A DNA stretch of 64,000 bases from contig NZ_JAIZBH010000001.1 of the NCBI RefSeq assembly GCF_022267375.1, forward strand, positions 2,837,501 to 2,901,500, in the 5' to 3' direction. The notes below the pieces were generated by a model, which did no database searches, had not been told where the DNA came from, and saw only the letters and a program-made list of their open reading frames with translations. Position 1 is the first letter of the stretch, and each line of letters starts with the position of its first letter. This stretch comes from Leptospira sanjuanensis (GTDB lineage Bacteria; Spirochaetota; Leptospiria; Leptospirales; Leptospiraceae). Shown here piece after piece: positions 14,106-24,935 of the stretch. The position numbers were made by a program, and so were the translations under genes.

Positions 14106-17081
14106 CTACGGACAGGTAATCAAGACGCCCGGATCCGCAGCGGCAGGCCCCCCCGATGTTAAGCGAAGTCCTCCGAAAACGTACGGATACGGTTCCGTAT
14201 CCACGATCGGCAGAGTATAAAGATAAGAATGTGTCGTTTTCGTAATGATTCCGCAAGCAGTTCCGTTGGTCGGATGCGTTAGCGCGGGCAAACTGATGCT
14301 CGCAGGAAGAGGAATCTCCTTCAACACGTTGTTGACCAAAGGAACGATCAAGGACGGAACCAGAGGATCCACCACGGAAAGAATTCCTTTCGGATCCAGA
14401 CCGAACGGATTCGGCGCACCCGCTCCGGAAGAACCTTCCAGAATATCCAACGTGTAAGACAAGGTCGAACCGTTTGAAATTTTGATCTGCAACGCGTTGA
14501 GATTCGCATACGCGGGATTTCCCGTCGGATTGGAAAAGGTAACGAAATCGAAATCCGCAAGTCCTTTCAAACTCGCTCTGGCCGTGCTGATGAGATACGT
14601 GGAGTTATCCGCCCTCTTTCCTAAAATGGAAAGTTGAATATCGGTGAAGTTCACTTCCAATTTCGGTTTGGCGGTTCCCACAACCGGCTTTAACGTTCCG
14701 TTCGGAGCTTGAATCGGACTCACCTGAATGATGATATCGTCCGTTCCGCTGATCGCGGGAACAACCGCTCCCGTTACGGGATCGATTCCGATCAAAGACG
14801 ATCTTCCCGGAGCGAGAATGTTAACGATCGGAGAAACCTTGATCAGCGATTCAGTCAATTGAAAGAGCGGATCGCTTCCCGCATACAGCTTGATCGTATC
14901 GATGAACGCTTTATCGATGCTCAGATCCAAAGCCCGGTTCTTCCAAAGATGATACGCGGCTTGTGTGATCGAGTCGACCGTCAAAGAAAGAAGAAGACCC
15001 GGATTGGCGTTGCTCTTGGAAAATTGATAGAGATTGCTCATGGCTCCGGTCGGCTTGCTGACTACGAAACCGCTCGTAACCTGATGCGAACGAGGAGAAC
15101 CGATCGGACTTGCCGCGGAGATTCCGAGATCGATGGAACCCACGATTCCTTTGTTCAAACCGGTTACGCGCACTTGAGAATCCGCACCCAACTGAATCTT
15201 GATGTTCAACGCGAAGTTCGCCAAAGGCGCCGGAAGATAAGAAGGCAGAGCGATATTGACTCCCGGATTTTTCAAAGACCCGATGATGGAATTCAAAACG
15301 GACGGAGCCACGTCTTCGATAAAGTTGCGAAGCATCGAACGTGTGATAAGAGGAGTCAAAGCAGGAACCATTCCGTTCGCCGCTCCTTCCGTGGTTCCGG
15401 ATAACCAACCCGCGATTCCGCTCGTCGTAGCTTCGAGAAGAACCGAATTCACTCTTCCGGTTCTATCCTTTACCGTAAGATTGTTCGACCAATCCGTCGT
15501 ATTGAAGTTGGTCAAGTTCGTAATAGGAGTAAAAATGTTAAGCGAAGCGTCTCCGTTTGTATCTACGGTCAAACTCGCCTTTCCAGTCGTCGAACGATCC
15601 GCAGGCGGAGCGTCGTTGTAGTTCAAATATGCGGTCGTAGAGAATACGAAACGGTTTCCCGATCCGATTACTAAAAACAAGGAGCCCCGGCTTTTCGCGA
15701 TCATAATCATGTCGACGGCGAGGGTTTTTCCCTTGAAGTCGAAACCCAATTCTCCCGTATTATTCGCGACCATCGAAACGCCGATGTTCTTGAGCCCGGG
15801 ATAACCGGCGACGTTCGGATAAACGTTGATACCCGTGATATAAACGTCGATATCGAAGTCCGTGCAGTCCGTAAAGATCACGGTCGCGCAGCCTTCTTCC
15901 GTAAAACCTCCCGGGTTGTCCCCGGAGGGTCCGCAATAACCGTCTCCGAATCCCGTAGCGGAATCTCCATAGTACCGGATATATGCGGGCATGGTAAAAC
16001 TTCCGATCCCATTGTAATCGATACAATAGCTCGATCTTCTCACGGTCGTTTTATCGGAATCGGCAAATTGATTGAAGGTCTTTCCGTTTACCTTAAAATT
16101 TCCCGCGGAGAATCGTTCGAGAACCTTCGACAAGAAAGGCATCGCCTGCGCCTGATCTAAAATCAACGATCCGCCGTTGACGATCGGATTGTTCGGCGTC
16201 GTATTAACGTTTCCGTAATTGAACGTAGCGAATCGTTTGAACACCTTTCCGGAAGCGACGGTGATTTCGTAATAATAAACGTTCCCTCCGATATAAGGAG
16301 GAATCGCCGAAGTCGAAAGATTGGTCGTAAACGTAGAACTCATGTTACACGGAGAATTGCAGATGTTGATTCCCGACGTGTTCGGATCTCCCATGTGTTT
16401 AAGCTGGATGGATTGAATCGAGTTCGCACCGACGACCGGATTGTTAAACGTGGAAGTCAGCGTCAACGTAGGAGTAGTCGCTTTGTTGAACGTGATATCG
16501 TTCGTTCCGCCGAGAGTGTTCGTCGTATTGATCTTGTTCGTCATCAAGTAGTCGGGTTCCGTGGTGAAACTCTGCGAATAGTTCGTAAGATCTCGGCCGT
16601 CGATCGTTTTGGACGCGCTCGTTAAACTGAGAGTGTATTGTTCGTTGGTTTTAAATTCCCGATACGGATCGAAAACCAAACGCGAACTGGAAGCCCAGTA
16701 AAAAACTCCTCCCTTTCCCGGACCGGGCAGAACTCCGGCGCTCGGAGATAGGGACAAATCCGCTTGAACGGTTGTCTTGTTCATAGGATGAGAAAAACGG
16801 ATCTCGATACTTTTATAACGATCCACGTCTGACGTGGATGAAATATAAAGAATCGCCTCGGGCGCCGCGGTGCCGAAGTTGGCAGGAAGATCCGTGGGCG
16901 TGTCCGTCTCCGTGTAAGGAGCGACCACGTTAGCCGAAACCGAAGAGTCGGTCGCCACTCCGAAAAGGGATAAGACGCTGTTCAAAGGAGAATTCGCGTT
17001 TTTCTCTCCCGAACAAGCCGATACCAAACATACCGCGACCGAAAGAATTCCAGATAGAATTATGCGTTTCTTTCCGTTCAT
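14106..17081 (-). CDS. Large lipoprotein with Ig-like (Big_5) domain
   Basis: The product of about 991 residues has a clear lipoprotein signal (SVAVCLVSACSG). Residues about 70-175 form a bacterial Ig-like (SbsA/Big_5) domain: the RYKSIEIRFSHPMNKTTV strand, SSRLVFDPYREFKTNEQYTL and the closing SQSFTT. The remainder is beta-rich, Asn/Thr/Ser-rich and unrecognised, consistent with a surface or periplasmic protein. I start at the ATG at 17081, which has GGGG 7 bases upstream; an ATG 36 bases earlier is possible. It follows the 17120-20620 lipoprotein gene with a 38-bp gap, so the two are probably one transcript. Confidence 0.7.
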   Translation of the reverse strand: MNGKKRIILSGILSVAVCLVSACSGEKNANSPLNSVLSLFGVATDSSVSANVVAPYTETDTPTDLPANFGTAAPEAILYISSTSDVDRYKSIEIRFSHPMNKTTVQADLSLSPSAGVLPGPGKGGVFYWASSSRLVFDPYREFKTNEQYTLSLTSASKTIDGRDLTNYSQSFTTEPDYLMTNKINTTNTLGGTNDITFNKATTPTLTLTSTFNNPVVGANSIQSIQLKHMGDPNTSGINICNSPCNMSSTFTTNLSTSAIPPYIGGNVYYYEITVASGKVFKRFATFNYGNVNTTPNNPIVNGGSLILDQAQAMPFLSKVLERFSAGNFKVNGKTFNQFADSDKTTVRRSSYCIDYNGIGSFTMPAYIRYYGDSATGFGDGYCGPSGDNPGGFTEEGCATVIFTDCTDFDIDVYITGINVYPNVAGYPGLKNIGVSMVANNTGELGFDFKGKTLAVDMIMIAKSRGSLFLVIGSGNRFVFSTTAYLNYNDAPPADRSTTGKASLTVDTNGDASLNIFTPITNLTNFNTTDWSNNLTVKDRTGRVNSVLLEATTSGIAGWLSGTTEGAANGMVPALTPLITRSMLRNFIEDVAPSVLNSIIGSLKNPGVNIALPSYLPAPLANFALNIKIQLGADSQVRVTGLNKGIVGSIDLGISAASPIGSPRSHQVTSGFVVSKPTGAMSNLYQFSKSNANPGLLLSLTVDSITQAAYHLWKNRALDLSIDKAFIDTIKLYAGSDPLFQLTESLIKVSPIVNILAPGRSSLIGIDPVTGAVVPAISGTDDIIIQVSPIQAPNGTLKPVVGTAKPKLEVNFTDIQLSILGKRADNSTYLISTARASLKGLADFDFVTFSNPTGNPAYANLNALQIKISNGSTLSYTLDILEGSSGAGAPNPFGLDPKGILSVVDPLVPSLIVPLVNNVLKEIPLPASISLPALTHPTNGTACGIITKTTHSYLYTLPIVDTEPYPYVFGGLRLTSGGPAAADPGVLITCP

Positions 17082-17119
17082 CTTGATTACCCCGTTCTTC
17101 TCTGTATTTATTCTCATCA

Positions 17120-20100
17120 CTACTGCACCGAAAACATAAAGTTCATATCGTCCCACAACGTCGACGTAGGTTGATCGTTGTTCCAATTGTCATACATGTA
17201 AAAACCGACGGGTGAGAATTTTCTTCCCACCTGATAGATATCCGCCATCTGACGGATCAAGGTTCCCGTCGAAAATAAAAACGAACGGTTCGTATCTTCC
17301 TTGTTCTGAATGATATCCGACCTTAAGAAATTTTTCACGTCTGCGAACAGATCCCTCACCGCAAAGGAAGGATTCATAAACATCTTCGATTCAAGATAAC
17401 TGAAAAAACCGCCGCTCTCAGCGAGATAATACCCCGTTCCATACAAGGGTCTTCCATACGGAGACATCGCTTCCAGAACGGGAGGGAGGCTTTGCGTGAG
17501 AATGTTGGTGATCGTATACGATCTCGTATTATCCGCGTTGTAAAAAAGGGAAGAAGCCAAATTCAACAATTGCGTAATGTCGGCGCTGCTCGGAGAAATA
17601 TCCAAGAGAAGGTTCAGAAGAAAATCCAAACTCGCAACGATCGACCAGCCGGAACTTCTGGAAAGATAATCCTTAAACAAATTCACGACGTCGTCCACAC
17701 CGTTCCACAAAGGATCGAATATGTTCGTTCCGTTGACGGTCGGATAGTTCGCAACTTTATCTCTCCATTCCGTGAACTTAATCTCGATGTTGAACTGGGT
17801 CGCTGTCGGAGTTTCCGCCGTAAGTTTGATTTCCCCCATCACGAGTTTCAAACCGTTAAAGACCTTCGTCTTAACGTTCACGTTAGCCGGAAGACCGAGT
17901 TGACCTAAGAATTTCGTAAGGCCGGTAAGAAGCTGCGTTTTACCGATTAAGTTCAAAGCCCCGTCTTGAAAGCGTCTCGTGTTTTCGGAAAGAACGCTGA
18001 TCAAGGTTCTATATTCCTGAGCCCCCGAACTCGTGATCGGATAGTATTCCATCACCGAAGCGACCGGATTCCGAAAACCGTCCGCCATTCCCACGATACG
18101 AACCTGCGTAAAACTCGGAGGCGTCGGATTCGTAGGATTGGTCGCGGTCGTATCGGGACCGAAGAACACGAGAGGTCTGGAAAGAATTTCGGAAAGGTTG
18201 GTAAGAAGTGTATAAGGATTTTTGAATCCGGCGGTCTGTTGACCCGAGACCTGATCGTCCATCGCTTTTGCTAATGCGACAACGAGAGGAGTAAGGGTGT
18301 TTCTCTGACTCCAATTGCTGTTCACAAGATCCGGAATCACTTTCGTGGAGGTCGTAAAACCCAATCGTTCCAAAACGGGAACGTTCAGCGAAATCACGGG
18401 AGGAAGCATCCCGTAAATCAATTCCGGACTCGGAACGATCAGGGACCAAAGCGCAGGATAAACGAACGTAACTTGAAACGCCTGTTGACCGTCGGCGCCG
18501 AAACCCCAACCTTCCAAAAGCATCACCGAATCTCCCGGAATGCTGGAAAGATAGGTAAGATCGGAACCGGCGGCGCTGTATGTTTTAACGTAGTTCGCGT
18601 TGTCGATGGTCCAGCGGCCGTTGTCCGCCGCACAGGAAGTAGGATTGCAGTTCGGTTTGAGATTGAGCATCCCCACGAGACCGTTTCCGATCGCGGTGAT
18701 AAACAAAGCCTCTTCGAAGGCGACCGTGGCCGCAAGTTTAGCGCGAACGGGAAGAACGGCGACAAAACGTTTTTCATACAAAAGCCACTGGAGATTTTTG
18801 TAGAACGCTTCTTCGTCGCTGTCCACCGCACGCTGGGAATCGGTCTTTTGAATTTCGGAGATCGTATAAAACGTATTCGGAACGTTCGCTCCGTTCTGAT
18901 AATTACCGCGCAACCCGACGTATTTCGTGTTATTCGGAGCGGGCAGATTCAACTGAACCTCGTAGCTATGCGTCTGCCAAGTCGGCTGGAAGAGAGTTTC
19001 GCTCAGGTCGTTATTTCTTGTGATCGTTCCGTCCGGAGAAAGATAATTTCCCGCACCGTCTCGGCGTTTTTTGTTGTAATAAGGTCCGTATCCGCCGTAG
19101 GTCACGCGTTTGATCCAATTCAGAGCCCAGGGAAGCGTTTTGTTGTAAACGCGATCGAAGTTCGCCGCGGCCGGATCGGTAACGGGAGCGGTAATCCCTC
19201 TCGCATTGTCCTCCAAAAGGGAAAGAACGCGGCTGTTCAAATCGAAAGAATGAACCGCGCCGTCCCGAAAGACCTTATTGCTGGCCTTACTTAAATTTGT
19301 AATATTCTTAAAATTGAATGAATCCGGAGAACCCATCACCGACCTTAAGGAATGAATCGCGTCCCCTACGGTCAATTCTCCGCCCGTGGTTCCATTGATC
19401 CAATCGTTCCCTGTGGCTGTGGTATTCCAGCTAAAGCCGTAGTTATTAGCGATCGTTAGAACGACAAAGAGGGTTTCGAGAGCGGACATGGAACGGCTCG
19501 TTCCGTCGTAGGCGCGGTCCTTACCGTCCGCGTCGATTCGGATCAATTCCTTGAGAGAATTGTCCACGTTGGACGGTGCAACGGCAAAATCCAACAAAGC
19601 CAGATTTTCCGCCGTTTTTTGCAAAAGATTGACCGGTGTTGCGGTTAACGTTCCCGTATCCAAAAGACTGCGAACGATCTGAAACGATTCCATTAGAAAC
19701 GATTTCAGTTCCGCAGGATGTAGAGGATCGCTGTAATCCGCGTTGTATTGCGCTCCTCCCGCCGTGAAATACTTATCCAAATTGAAAACCAATTCTTTCA
19801 TCGCGGTGTTCGGAGTCTTGAAATCGCTGAAGCCCGCGCGTTTGAACATCATTTCGCCCAAGTCGTAGATGATGGAAATAAAACCGTCTTTGAGGGACCG
19901 ATCCGCAACCAACACCGGATCAAAAAAACCGTTCAAAAGACTTTCCACTCCCGCCCTTGCGTTTGCGTTTGCGACCAAACCCTTGTAACCGACGTCTTCG
20001 ATCTCCACTAAAAGATCGCGCGTGCTTGTGCTTTTTAAATCGGATGCAAATTGTTGAATAGACTGAGTGACTTGATCCTTCGTTTTGGAAAGATATTCCT

Positions 20101-20620
20101 GACGAATCGCGTTAGCCGAAATCGGAAGAAGATTCCGAACCACCGGTTTCGGATACGCGCGGATTTTTTCAAAAAGGGGCTGAACGGCGTCGTAAGCTCC
20201 GGGGTTCGTGGTTTCCATTTTTTCGATCAAAGAGGCGCCGTCGGAACTCAAGGTTTGTATGCTGGAACGGCTGACCAAAAGCGCCGACTGGGCGGCGCGG
20301 AGGGTTCCGAGATTGTCTTCCCGGCTTGCTTTGGCGAGGTTATCTCCCAAAGCCTTGTTGAAATCGACGGGATCTAAACTGACAAAAAAGCTTTTGAGAA
20401 CGGGGAATCCGTTCAAAACAGTAAATAGGGAAATTCCATCGTATGAATTGACGTTATCAAAGAAAATATTGGTGTCGTATTTGGTGGATTGCGGCTTACA
20501 TCCGAGAACTAAGAGGAGCGTAATCGGAAAAGCCATTAGAATTCTATAAAATAGAATTCTATTTTCTGAAAGAGCGAGGGCAAAGTTCGACTTTCGATTG
20601 CTGTTTGTTTTCAAATTCAT
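17120..20620 (-). CDS. Very large lipoprotein of unknown function
   Basis: Not recognised beyond being a lipoprotein. The product is about 1166 residues, with a signal ending LLLVLGCKPQ. The ATG at 20620 is supported by AGAGGA about 9 bases upstream. The mature protein is mixed alpha/beta with no repeats or catalytic motif that I can see; it contains long helical stretches early (about 60-330) and Tyr/Asn-rich segments later. It is followed by the Ig-like lipoprotein gene, so the two may act together at the cell surface. Upstream lies an AT-rich spacer with three related 13-bp motifs. Confidence 0.65.
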   Translation of the reverse strand: MNLKTNSNRKSNFALALSENRILFYRILMAFPITLLLVLGCKPQSTKYDTNIFFDNVNSYDGISLFTVLNGFPVLKSFFVSLDPVDFNKALGDNLAKASREDNLGTLRAAQSALLVSRSSIQTLSSDGASLIEKMETTNPGAYDAVQPLFEKIRAYPKPVVRNLLPISANAIRQEYLSKTKDQVTQSIQQFASDLKSTSTRDLLVEIEDVGYKGLVANANARAGVESLLNGFFDPVLVADRSLKDGFISIIYDLGEMMFKRAGFSDFKTPNTAMKELVFNLDKYFTAGGAQYNADYSDPLHPAELKSFLMESFQIVRSLLDTGTLTATPVNLLQKTAENLALLDFAVAPSNVDNSLKELIRIDADGKDRAYDGTSRSMSALETLFVVLTIANNYGFSWNTTATGNDWINGTTGGELTVGDAIHSLRSVMGSPDSFNFKNITNLSKASNKVFRDGAVHSFDLNSRVLSLLEDNARGITAPVTDPAAANFDRVYNKTLPWALNWIKRVTYGGYGPYYNKKRRDGAGNYLSPDGTITRNNDLSETLFQPTWQTHSYEVQLNLPAPNNTKYVGLRGNYQNGANVPNTFYTISEIQKTDSQRAVDSDEEAFYKNLQWLLYEKRFVAVLPVRAKLAATVAFEEALFITAIGNGLVGMLNLKPNCNPTSCAADNGRWTIDNANYVKTYSAAGSDLTYLSSIPGDSVMLLEGWGFGADGQQAFQVTFVYPALWSLIVPSPELIYGMLPPVISLNVPVLERLGFTTSTKVIPDLVNSNWSQRNTLTPLVVALAKAMDDQVSGQQTAGFKNPYTLLTNLSEILSRPLVFFGPDTTATNPTNPTPPSFTQVRIVGMADGFRNPVASVMEYYPITSSGAQEYRTLISVLSENTRRFQDGALNLIGKTQLLTGLTKFLGQLGLPANVNVKTKVFNGLKLVMGEIKLTAETPTATQFNIEIKFTEWRDKVANYPTVNGTNIFDPLWNGVDDVVNLFKDYLSRSSGWSIVASLDFLLNLLLDISPSSADITQLLNLASSLFYNADNTRSYTITNILTQSLPPVLEAMSPYGRPLYGTGYYLAESGGFFSYLESKMFMNPSFAVRDLFADVKNFLRSDIIQNKEDTNRSFLFSTGTLIRQMADIYQVGRKFSPVGFYMYDNWNNDQPTSTLWDDMNFMFSVQ

Positions 20621-20734
20621 CCCTAAGATCCTCTTCGTCGGTTTCCCTGGAGGCATTTCCCTGTAACGTTCGTTACGGAGATTTATATATATACTAAATT
20701 CTAATTATTTTGGGAATATATGCAATTGTTTTTT

Positions 20735-20812
20735 TATATCAATCGTTCAAATTTTATATCGATCGCTACAGTATATGATAAAAAGCTCATATTTAAAATA
20801 ACGATTGTTATA
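20735..20812. promoter_or_regulatory. Three related 13-bp motifs upstream of the large lipoprotein operon
   Basis: TATATCAATCGTT (20735-20747), TATATCGATCGCT (20755-20767, exactly 20 bp further) and the inverted AACGATTGTTATA (20800-20812) are variants of one motif in an AT-rich spacer. The 20-bp spacing places two copies on the same DNA face. This could be a regulator-binding region for the gene starting at 20620; no regulator is assigned. Confidence 0.35.
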
Positions 20813-20836
20813 TTAAGGGCAAGGGCTTCTGGACAC

Positions 20837-20876
20837 AAAAAGGGCCGGTCTCCCTAGGACGGAAGACCGGCCCTTC
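20837..20876 (-). terminator. Terminator of the TMEM43-family gene
   Basis: A 12-bp stem (AAGGGCCGGTCT against AGACCGGCCCTT) encloses a short loop and, read on the minus strand, runs into a T-tract. It lies 25 bp past the stop of the gene at 20902-22008. Confidence 0.88.
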
Positions 20877-20901
20877 TCCGATTTAAAAATCGATGGAAAA
20901 C

Positions 20902-22008
20902 CTAGGCACCGGCGCTTTGAGGCGCGTATTTCTTCTTGTAGATCGCATATCCGATTCCTCCCAAAAGGAGAACCAGCCAAATATACCAGAATTTAATCAG
21001 AAGAATGGTGATTGCCGTAATGACAAAGGCGATCACACCTAAAACGACCTTGATCAGACCGCTACCCAAATCTCCAAGAAACGGAATAAAGCTGAGTAAA
21101 GAAGTCAAAGGACCGGCCATCATCGTAAAGCTCCCGAACATCGCCAGAAAGCCGACAAATCTTCCGACCCATTTCATCGTGTTGTCATCGGACTTGATAT
21201 CCGCCATCGTTTCCGCAAAACCTCCCACGCTCGCGTTCAAGAATTTATTTCCTTCCGAAGAAGTGAACTGACCGACTTTTGAACCCTTCACGTCTCCGAT
21301 AAAGGTCATATCACCTTCCGGAATCGGAGTCACGGAAACCTTCACTCGTTCGCATCCTTCCTTTTCGGTTTCAGCACAAGCCTTGGAACTATGGAGATAA
21401 CCGTCCGCATATACGAAACCGTTGGAAATGATTTCGTCCTCGTTCGCGTCTCTCGAAGAAACTTGTGAAGTGAAATCGACGTCGCTTAAATTCACCGAGT
21501 AATTCTTACCTTCCGCGGTGATCGTTCCGCCGTTCGCGGAATCCGATTGGTCTTTTACGGATTTTCTATGAAACGCTTTCGCACGACAACCGGAGAGCTT
21601 AAAGCTGGAAGGGTTTTCGGGTGAAGAAGTCCATTCCAAAACGCAGTTTCTCACTTCTTTCTTATTGCTCCCCGAACCTTCGGTCTTTACTTCTTCGTCC
21701 CAAGCATACACTTCGGAACTCACCGCATACGAAATATACGGACCCGATTTTACGAATTCTCCTCCGAGCGAGTTCGCCTTTAAGGTTCCCGTCACGTAAG
21801 AAGGCTGACCTTCTTTTGCCTGGCCCGCCGGAACCGCGTTCTTCAACGCGGCGCTCGCCTGTTCGCAGGTTTCCACGTTGTAAATAATGATAAACGACAC
21901 CGGTAACAAGACGATTCCTGTAAGAATACTCTTAAACGAATTTCCCATTTGAGATAGGAAACCTACACTCTCCGTTGAGGACATTCCGTCCGGGCTTTCA
22001 AACGCCAT
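20902..22008 (-). CDS. TMEM43-family membrane protein
   Basis: The 368-residue protein matches the TMEM43 family: an N-terminal membrane helix (about residues 32-46, [16 protein letters not shown]), a long soluble loop with E-W/V-E-W-type strand segments, and three to four C-terminal membrane helices (about 280-355). In the family's eukaryotic members the protein sits in inner nuclear/ER membranes; bacterial roles are unknown. AAAGGAG precedes the ATG and a strong terminator follows the gene, so it is a single-gene unit. Confidence 0.8.
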   Translation of the reverse strand: MAFESPDGMSSTESVGFLSQMGNSFKSILTGIVLLPVSFIIIYNVETCEQASAALKNAVPAGQAKEGQPSYVTGTLKANSLGGEFVKSGPYISYAVSSEVYAWDEEVKTEGSGSNKKEVRNCVLEWTSSPENPSSFKLSGCRAKAFHRKSVKDQSDSANGGTITAEGKNYSVNLSDVDFTSQVSSRDANEDEIISNGFVYADGYLHSSKACAETEKEGCERVKVSVTPIPEGDMTFIGDVKGSKVGQFTSSEGNKFLNASVGGFAETMADIKSDDNTMKWVGRFVGFLAMFGSFTMMAGPLTSLLSFIPFLGDLGSGLIKVVLGVIAFVITAITILLIKFWYIWLVLLLGGIGYAIYKKKYAPQSAGA

Positions 22009-22262
22009 TTTTTTTCTCCTTTCGTTGTTGGTGAGAATTTGCAGCCGCGCTTCTTTTTAATGCACGAATCCGATCTATGGGCGCGGCTGTAAGCTGTGAG
22101 AGTTTCCGGGGAATCCAAGGTTTGTAAATAATTTTTTATCCAAATCCGATTCGGAAATGGGAAGAATTTAGAACCGTCGTGCGAAAGAAAACGAGCCGAA
22201 CTTTTTCGTCGTTCGTTACAAAAAACCTTTTTTCGGAAGAATTTAAAAAGAAGAAATGAGAT

Positions 22263-23900
22263 TTGGATAAAACGAAGATGTCCGTGTCAGTTTCATTCCT
22301 TCCGTTCTTTCTTTTATATCTTCCGATTCAGATCTTGTTCGGGAGCAAGGGCTTGGGCGGATTTTCACTCGCAGGGATTTTGATTCTTTGCGTGTTTTTG
22401 CATTGGGCGGACCGGAAATACGGACATCCTTTTTTTCGTTCCTTAAAAATTTCACCGATCGTTTTCATCTCGTATTGGTCCGCATTCGTTTTCGCGGAAG
22501 GAATTTTTTACACGCAAAGGGCGGCCGAGTCGTTTCTGTTAGGCGACTTGGATTACGCGGCTCAGTTTAGAATGATTCTTCCGGGAATCGACAAAACGTT
22601 TTTTCAAACGCAATACTATGGAACCGAAGAGAATGCGAATTTTCTTTCGCATCACATGTCGCCCGGAATTCTTCTGTTAGCGCCTTTTGCGATGTCGTTC
22701 GGCTCCCCTCTCGGTTTAGGAATCGGAGTTTTTTTCTTTATCTCGATTTCGATTCCTCTTTTGTATTTCTATCTCCTGGCCTCTTCCGTCCCGAAAGAAA
22801 TTGCTCTTTGTGCTTCTTTGCTTTGGGCCGGTTCTTCCGGCTTGTATCGGCTTGGACATTCCCTTCACTTTGAAGCCTTGGTTCCTTTCTCGATCCTATG
22901 CGTTTTAATCGGCGTTCAAAAAGAAAAACATTGGATGACCGTTCTCGGACTCGTTTTCTTTTTAGGAATTAAAGAAGACCTTTCTTTTTACTTGGCCGCA
23001 CTTTCCGCAGGACTCCTACTTGCCGATCCGCGGAAAAGAAAAGAATGGATTTTCGTTTTGAGCGTCTGTCTTATTTATTCTTTTCTCATCCGCCCGTATT
23101 TAAGCGGACTTGCGGGAAGTTCCGCACAAAGAAACTGGAAAGAATATTGGGGACAAGCGGCTGCAAATCCGCTTTGGGCCGCGTTTTCGTATATTCAAAA
23201 ACCGGAAAGTATTTACTCTTATTGGAAAGGAGTTCGGGATCTCAGCCTGGAATGGGGATTTTGGAATTGGACCGGAGGATGGTTGCTGGTTCCGTTTTTC
23301 TGTTTGTATTCCGCGTTTCGACTTTCGGTGCATCCGTGGGTTCGGGATCTCTACAGCTATTACGTATATCCTTTGATTCCGTTTTTGATTCTTTTTTTAA
23401 GAACCGGTTCCACTTGGATTCAAAATGCCGGAAACGATTTCAAACCTTCGCGAGAATCCGAATCTTCTTTTATCCGCCGTATCGGATTTTTAAAACGAAT
23501 TCCGAAAGAACGGAAAATTTTCGTTCTTCTTCTTTTAACTTTCGCATTCAGCGTTTACAGAAACGCGAAAGAAAACGAATATCCGATTCCCTTGCAACCG
23601 CAAACGAGCAAAGCGAAAGAACTCGAAGAAGTTTTAAAATCGATTCCCGCGGGAAATTCCGTATCGGCAGGATTTCATCTTTCTCCGTTCGTTTCGCCGG
23701 ACAATCCGGTATATCCGATCCGGGAAAACAGGGAATGGAAAGAATGGATCGTGCTCGATCATCGATACAATTCTGCGTATCTTTCCTCGGAACTGATTTT
23801 GCAAAGAATTCAGAGAGACGTTCGCAACGGAAAGATCGAACCCGTTTTAACCACGAAAAATTTCGGTTTGTATAGGCGAAGTGCAAGTCCGAAACGTTAA
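22263..23900 (+). CDS. DUF2079-family polytopic membrane protein
   Basis: The 545-residue inner-membrane protein has about twelve hydrophobic helices. The [16 protein letters not shown] segment and the following LHFEALVPF region are typical of DUF2079, a family related to membrane glycosyltransferases of the GT-C fold. The last 130 residues are soluble and contain [21 protein letters not shown] substrate cannot be named. The frame starts at TTG 22263; an ATG five codons later is an equally good start. It converges on the TPR gene with a 9-bp gap. Confidence 0.75.
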   Translation: MDKTKMSVSVSFLPFFLLYLPIQILFGSKGLGGFSLAGILILCVFLHWADRKYGHPFFRSLKISPIVFISYWSAFVFAEGIFYTQRAAESFLLGDLDYAAQFRMILPGIDKTFFQTQYYGTEENANFLSHHMSPGILLLAPFAMSFGSPLGLGIGVFFFISISIPLLYFYLLASSVPKEIALCASLLWAGSSGLYRLGHSLHFEALVPFSILCVLIGVQKEKHWMTVLGLVFFLGIKEDLSFYLAALSAGLLLADPRKRKEWIFVLSVCLIYSFLIRPYLSGLAGSSAQRNWKEYWGQAAANPLWAAFSYIQKPESIYSYWKGVRDLSLEWGFWNWTGGWLLVPFFCLYSAFRLSVHPWVRDLYSYYVYPLIPFLILFLRTGSTWIQNAGNDFKPSRESESSFIRRIGFLKRIPKERKIFVLLLLTFAFSVYRNAKENEYPIPLQPQTSKAKELEEVLKSIPAGNSVSAGFHLSPFVSPDNPVYPIRENREWKEWIVLDHRYNSAYLSSELILQRIQRDVRNGKIEPVLTTKNFGLYRRSASPKR

Positions 23901-23909
23901 AAGCGATTC

Positions 23910-24812
23910 TTACTTACAATATTCCTTCAAACGTTTGCCGGAATCTTGGTATCCGAGATCCAAAGACTTTCGAAAGTCCTTACAAGCAAGCGGTGTCTTT
24001 TTTAAAAAAACATACGCAAGACCGCGGTTGTGATACGCGACTTCGTCGTTCGGATTGAACGACAAGGTCTTCGAATAACTCGCTACTGCTTCCGCATATT
24101 TCCCGAGCGCGTATTGCGCGTAACCGAGCTCGAAAAGCGCGTATGCGTTCTTCTTATCCAAGTTCACGGCTTTCCGCGCCGACTCCAAACCCGCCGTATA
24201 ATCCTCGTCCTTGTTTTCGCAGCGCGCCTTATGTCCGTAGAGTTCCGAGTTTTTATTTTCACCGAGATCGATCGCCTTTTGAAAATCTTCGATCGCCTGC
24301 ATACAATCGTCGATCATCTCGTTTCCGTATCCTTTGTAAAGATAGGCTGACGTTTTGTTCGGATCCAACTCGACCGCCTTATCGAAATCCTTAACCGCAT
24401 CTTCGTATTGTTTCATGGTATAACGCGCAAGACCGCGGTTGTAATAACCGGAAGCGTCCCCCGGAACCAATTCCAGATATTTGGAATATTCTTCGACGGC
24501 CTTTTGATATTCTCCCCGTTCGTTGGCTTGATACGCACGATTAAAAACCTCGCTCGGATCTTCTCCGGAGGTTGTGCCGGTGGAGGAAGGCACGTTCGTA
24601 TCGGAAGAATCGGCGGAACCGGAAGAAGCCATGCTCGTTTTGATTTCCTGAACGGCGGTGAGGATTCCGCTGAGAGCGTTTTCGATCCAAGAAGGTTGAG
24701 CGACGACGGCGGGATCGTTCGGATTCGGTTCTTTTGAACCGGGAAATACGATGCTAAGAAGAAGAATGATAATTCCGAGGATTAAAAACCAACCGAGTAT
24801 TCTATTTGCCAT
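23910..24812 (-). CDS. TPR-repeat protein with N-terminal membrane anchor
   Basis: The 300-residue protein has one membrane helix (about residues 6-23), a Ser/Thr-rich linker (about 65-85) and then about six tetratricopeptide repeats to the C-terminus. Signature stretches are ASGYYNRGLARYTMKQYEDA, TSAYLYKGYGNEMIDDC, NAYALFELGYAQYALGKYAE and EVAYHNRGLAYVFLKK. TPR scaffolds mediate protein-protein contacts; the partner is unknown. The anchor suggests the repeats face the periplasm. It is convergent with the DUF2079 gene. Confidence 0.85.
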   Translation of the reverse strand: MANRILGWFLILGIIILLLSIVFPGSKEPNPNDPAVVAQPSWIENALSGILTAVQEIKTSMASSGSADSSDTNVPSSTGTTSGEDPSEVFNRAYQANERGEYQKAVEEYSKYLELVPGDASGYYNRGLARYTMKQYEDAVKDFDKAVELDPNKTSAYLYKGYGNEMIDDCMQAIEDFQKAIDLGENKNSELYGHKARCENKDEDYTAGLESARKAVNLDKKNAYALFELGYAQYALGKYAEAVASYSKTLSFNPNDEVAYHNRGLAYVFLKKTPLACKDFRKSLDLGYQDSGKRLKEYCK

Positions 24813-24935
24813 CAGGTAATAGAAATCAAATTCCTCGAGAATTCAACTTTTTATTGAACAAAAAATTTCCGAAACCCGCTCGGATTTTCCGTTTTTTTTC
24901 GAAATAGAAAAGCCGGATTGATCGAAAACCTAAAT

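Noticed and set aside
14709..19294. Long frames (for example 14709-15404 and 18473-19294) opposite the large lipoproteins
   Set aside because: Arg/Asp-rich translations typical of shadows of the real minus-strand genes; no start signals.
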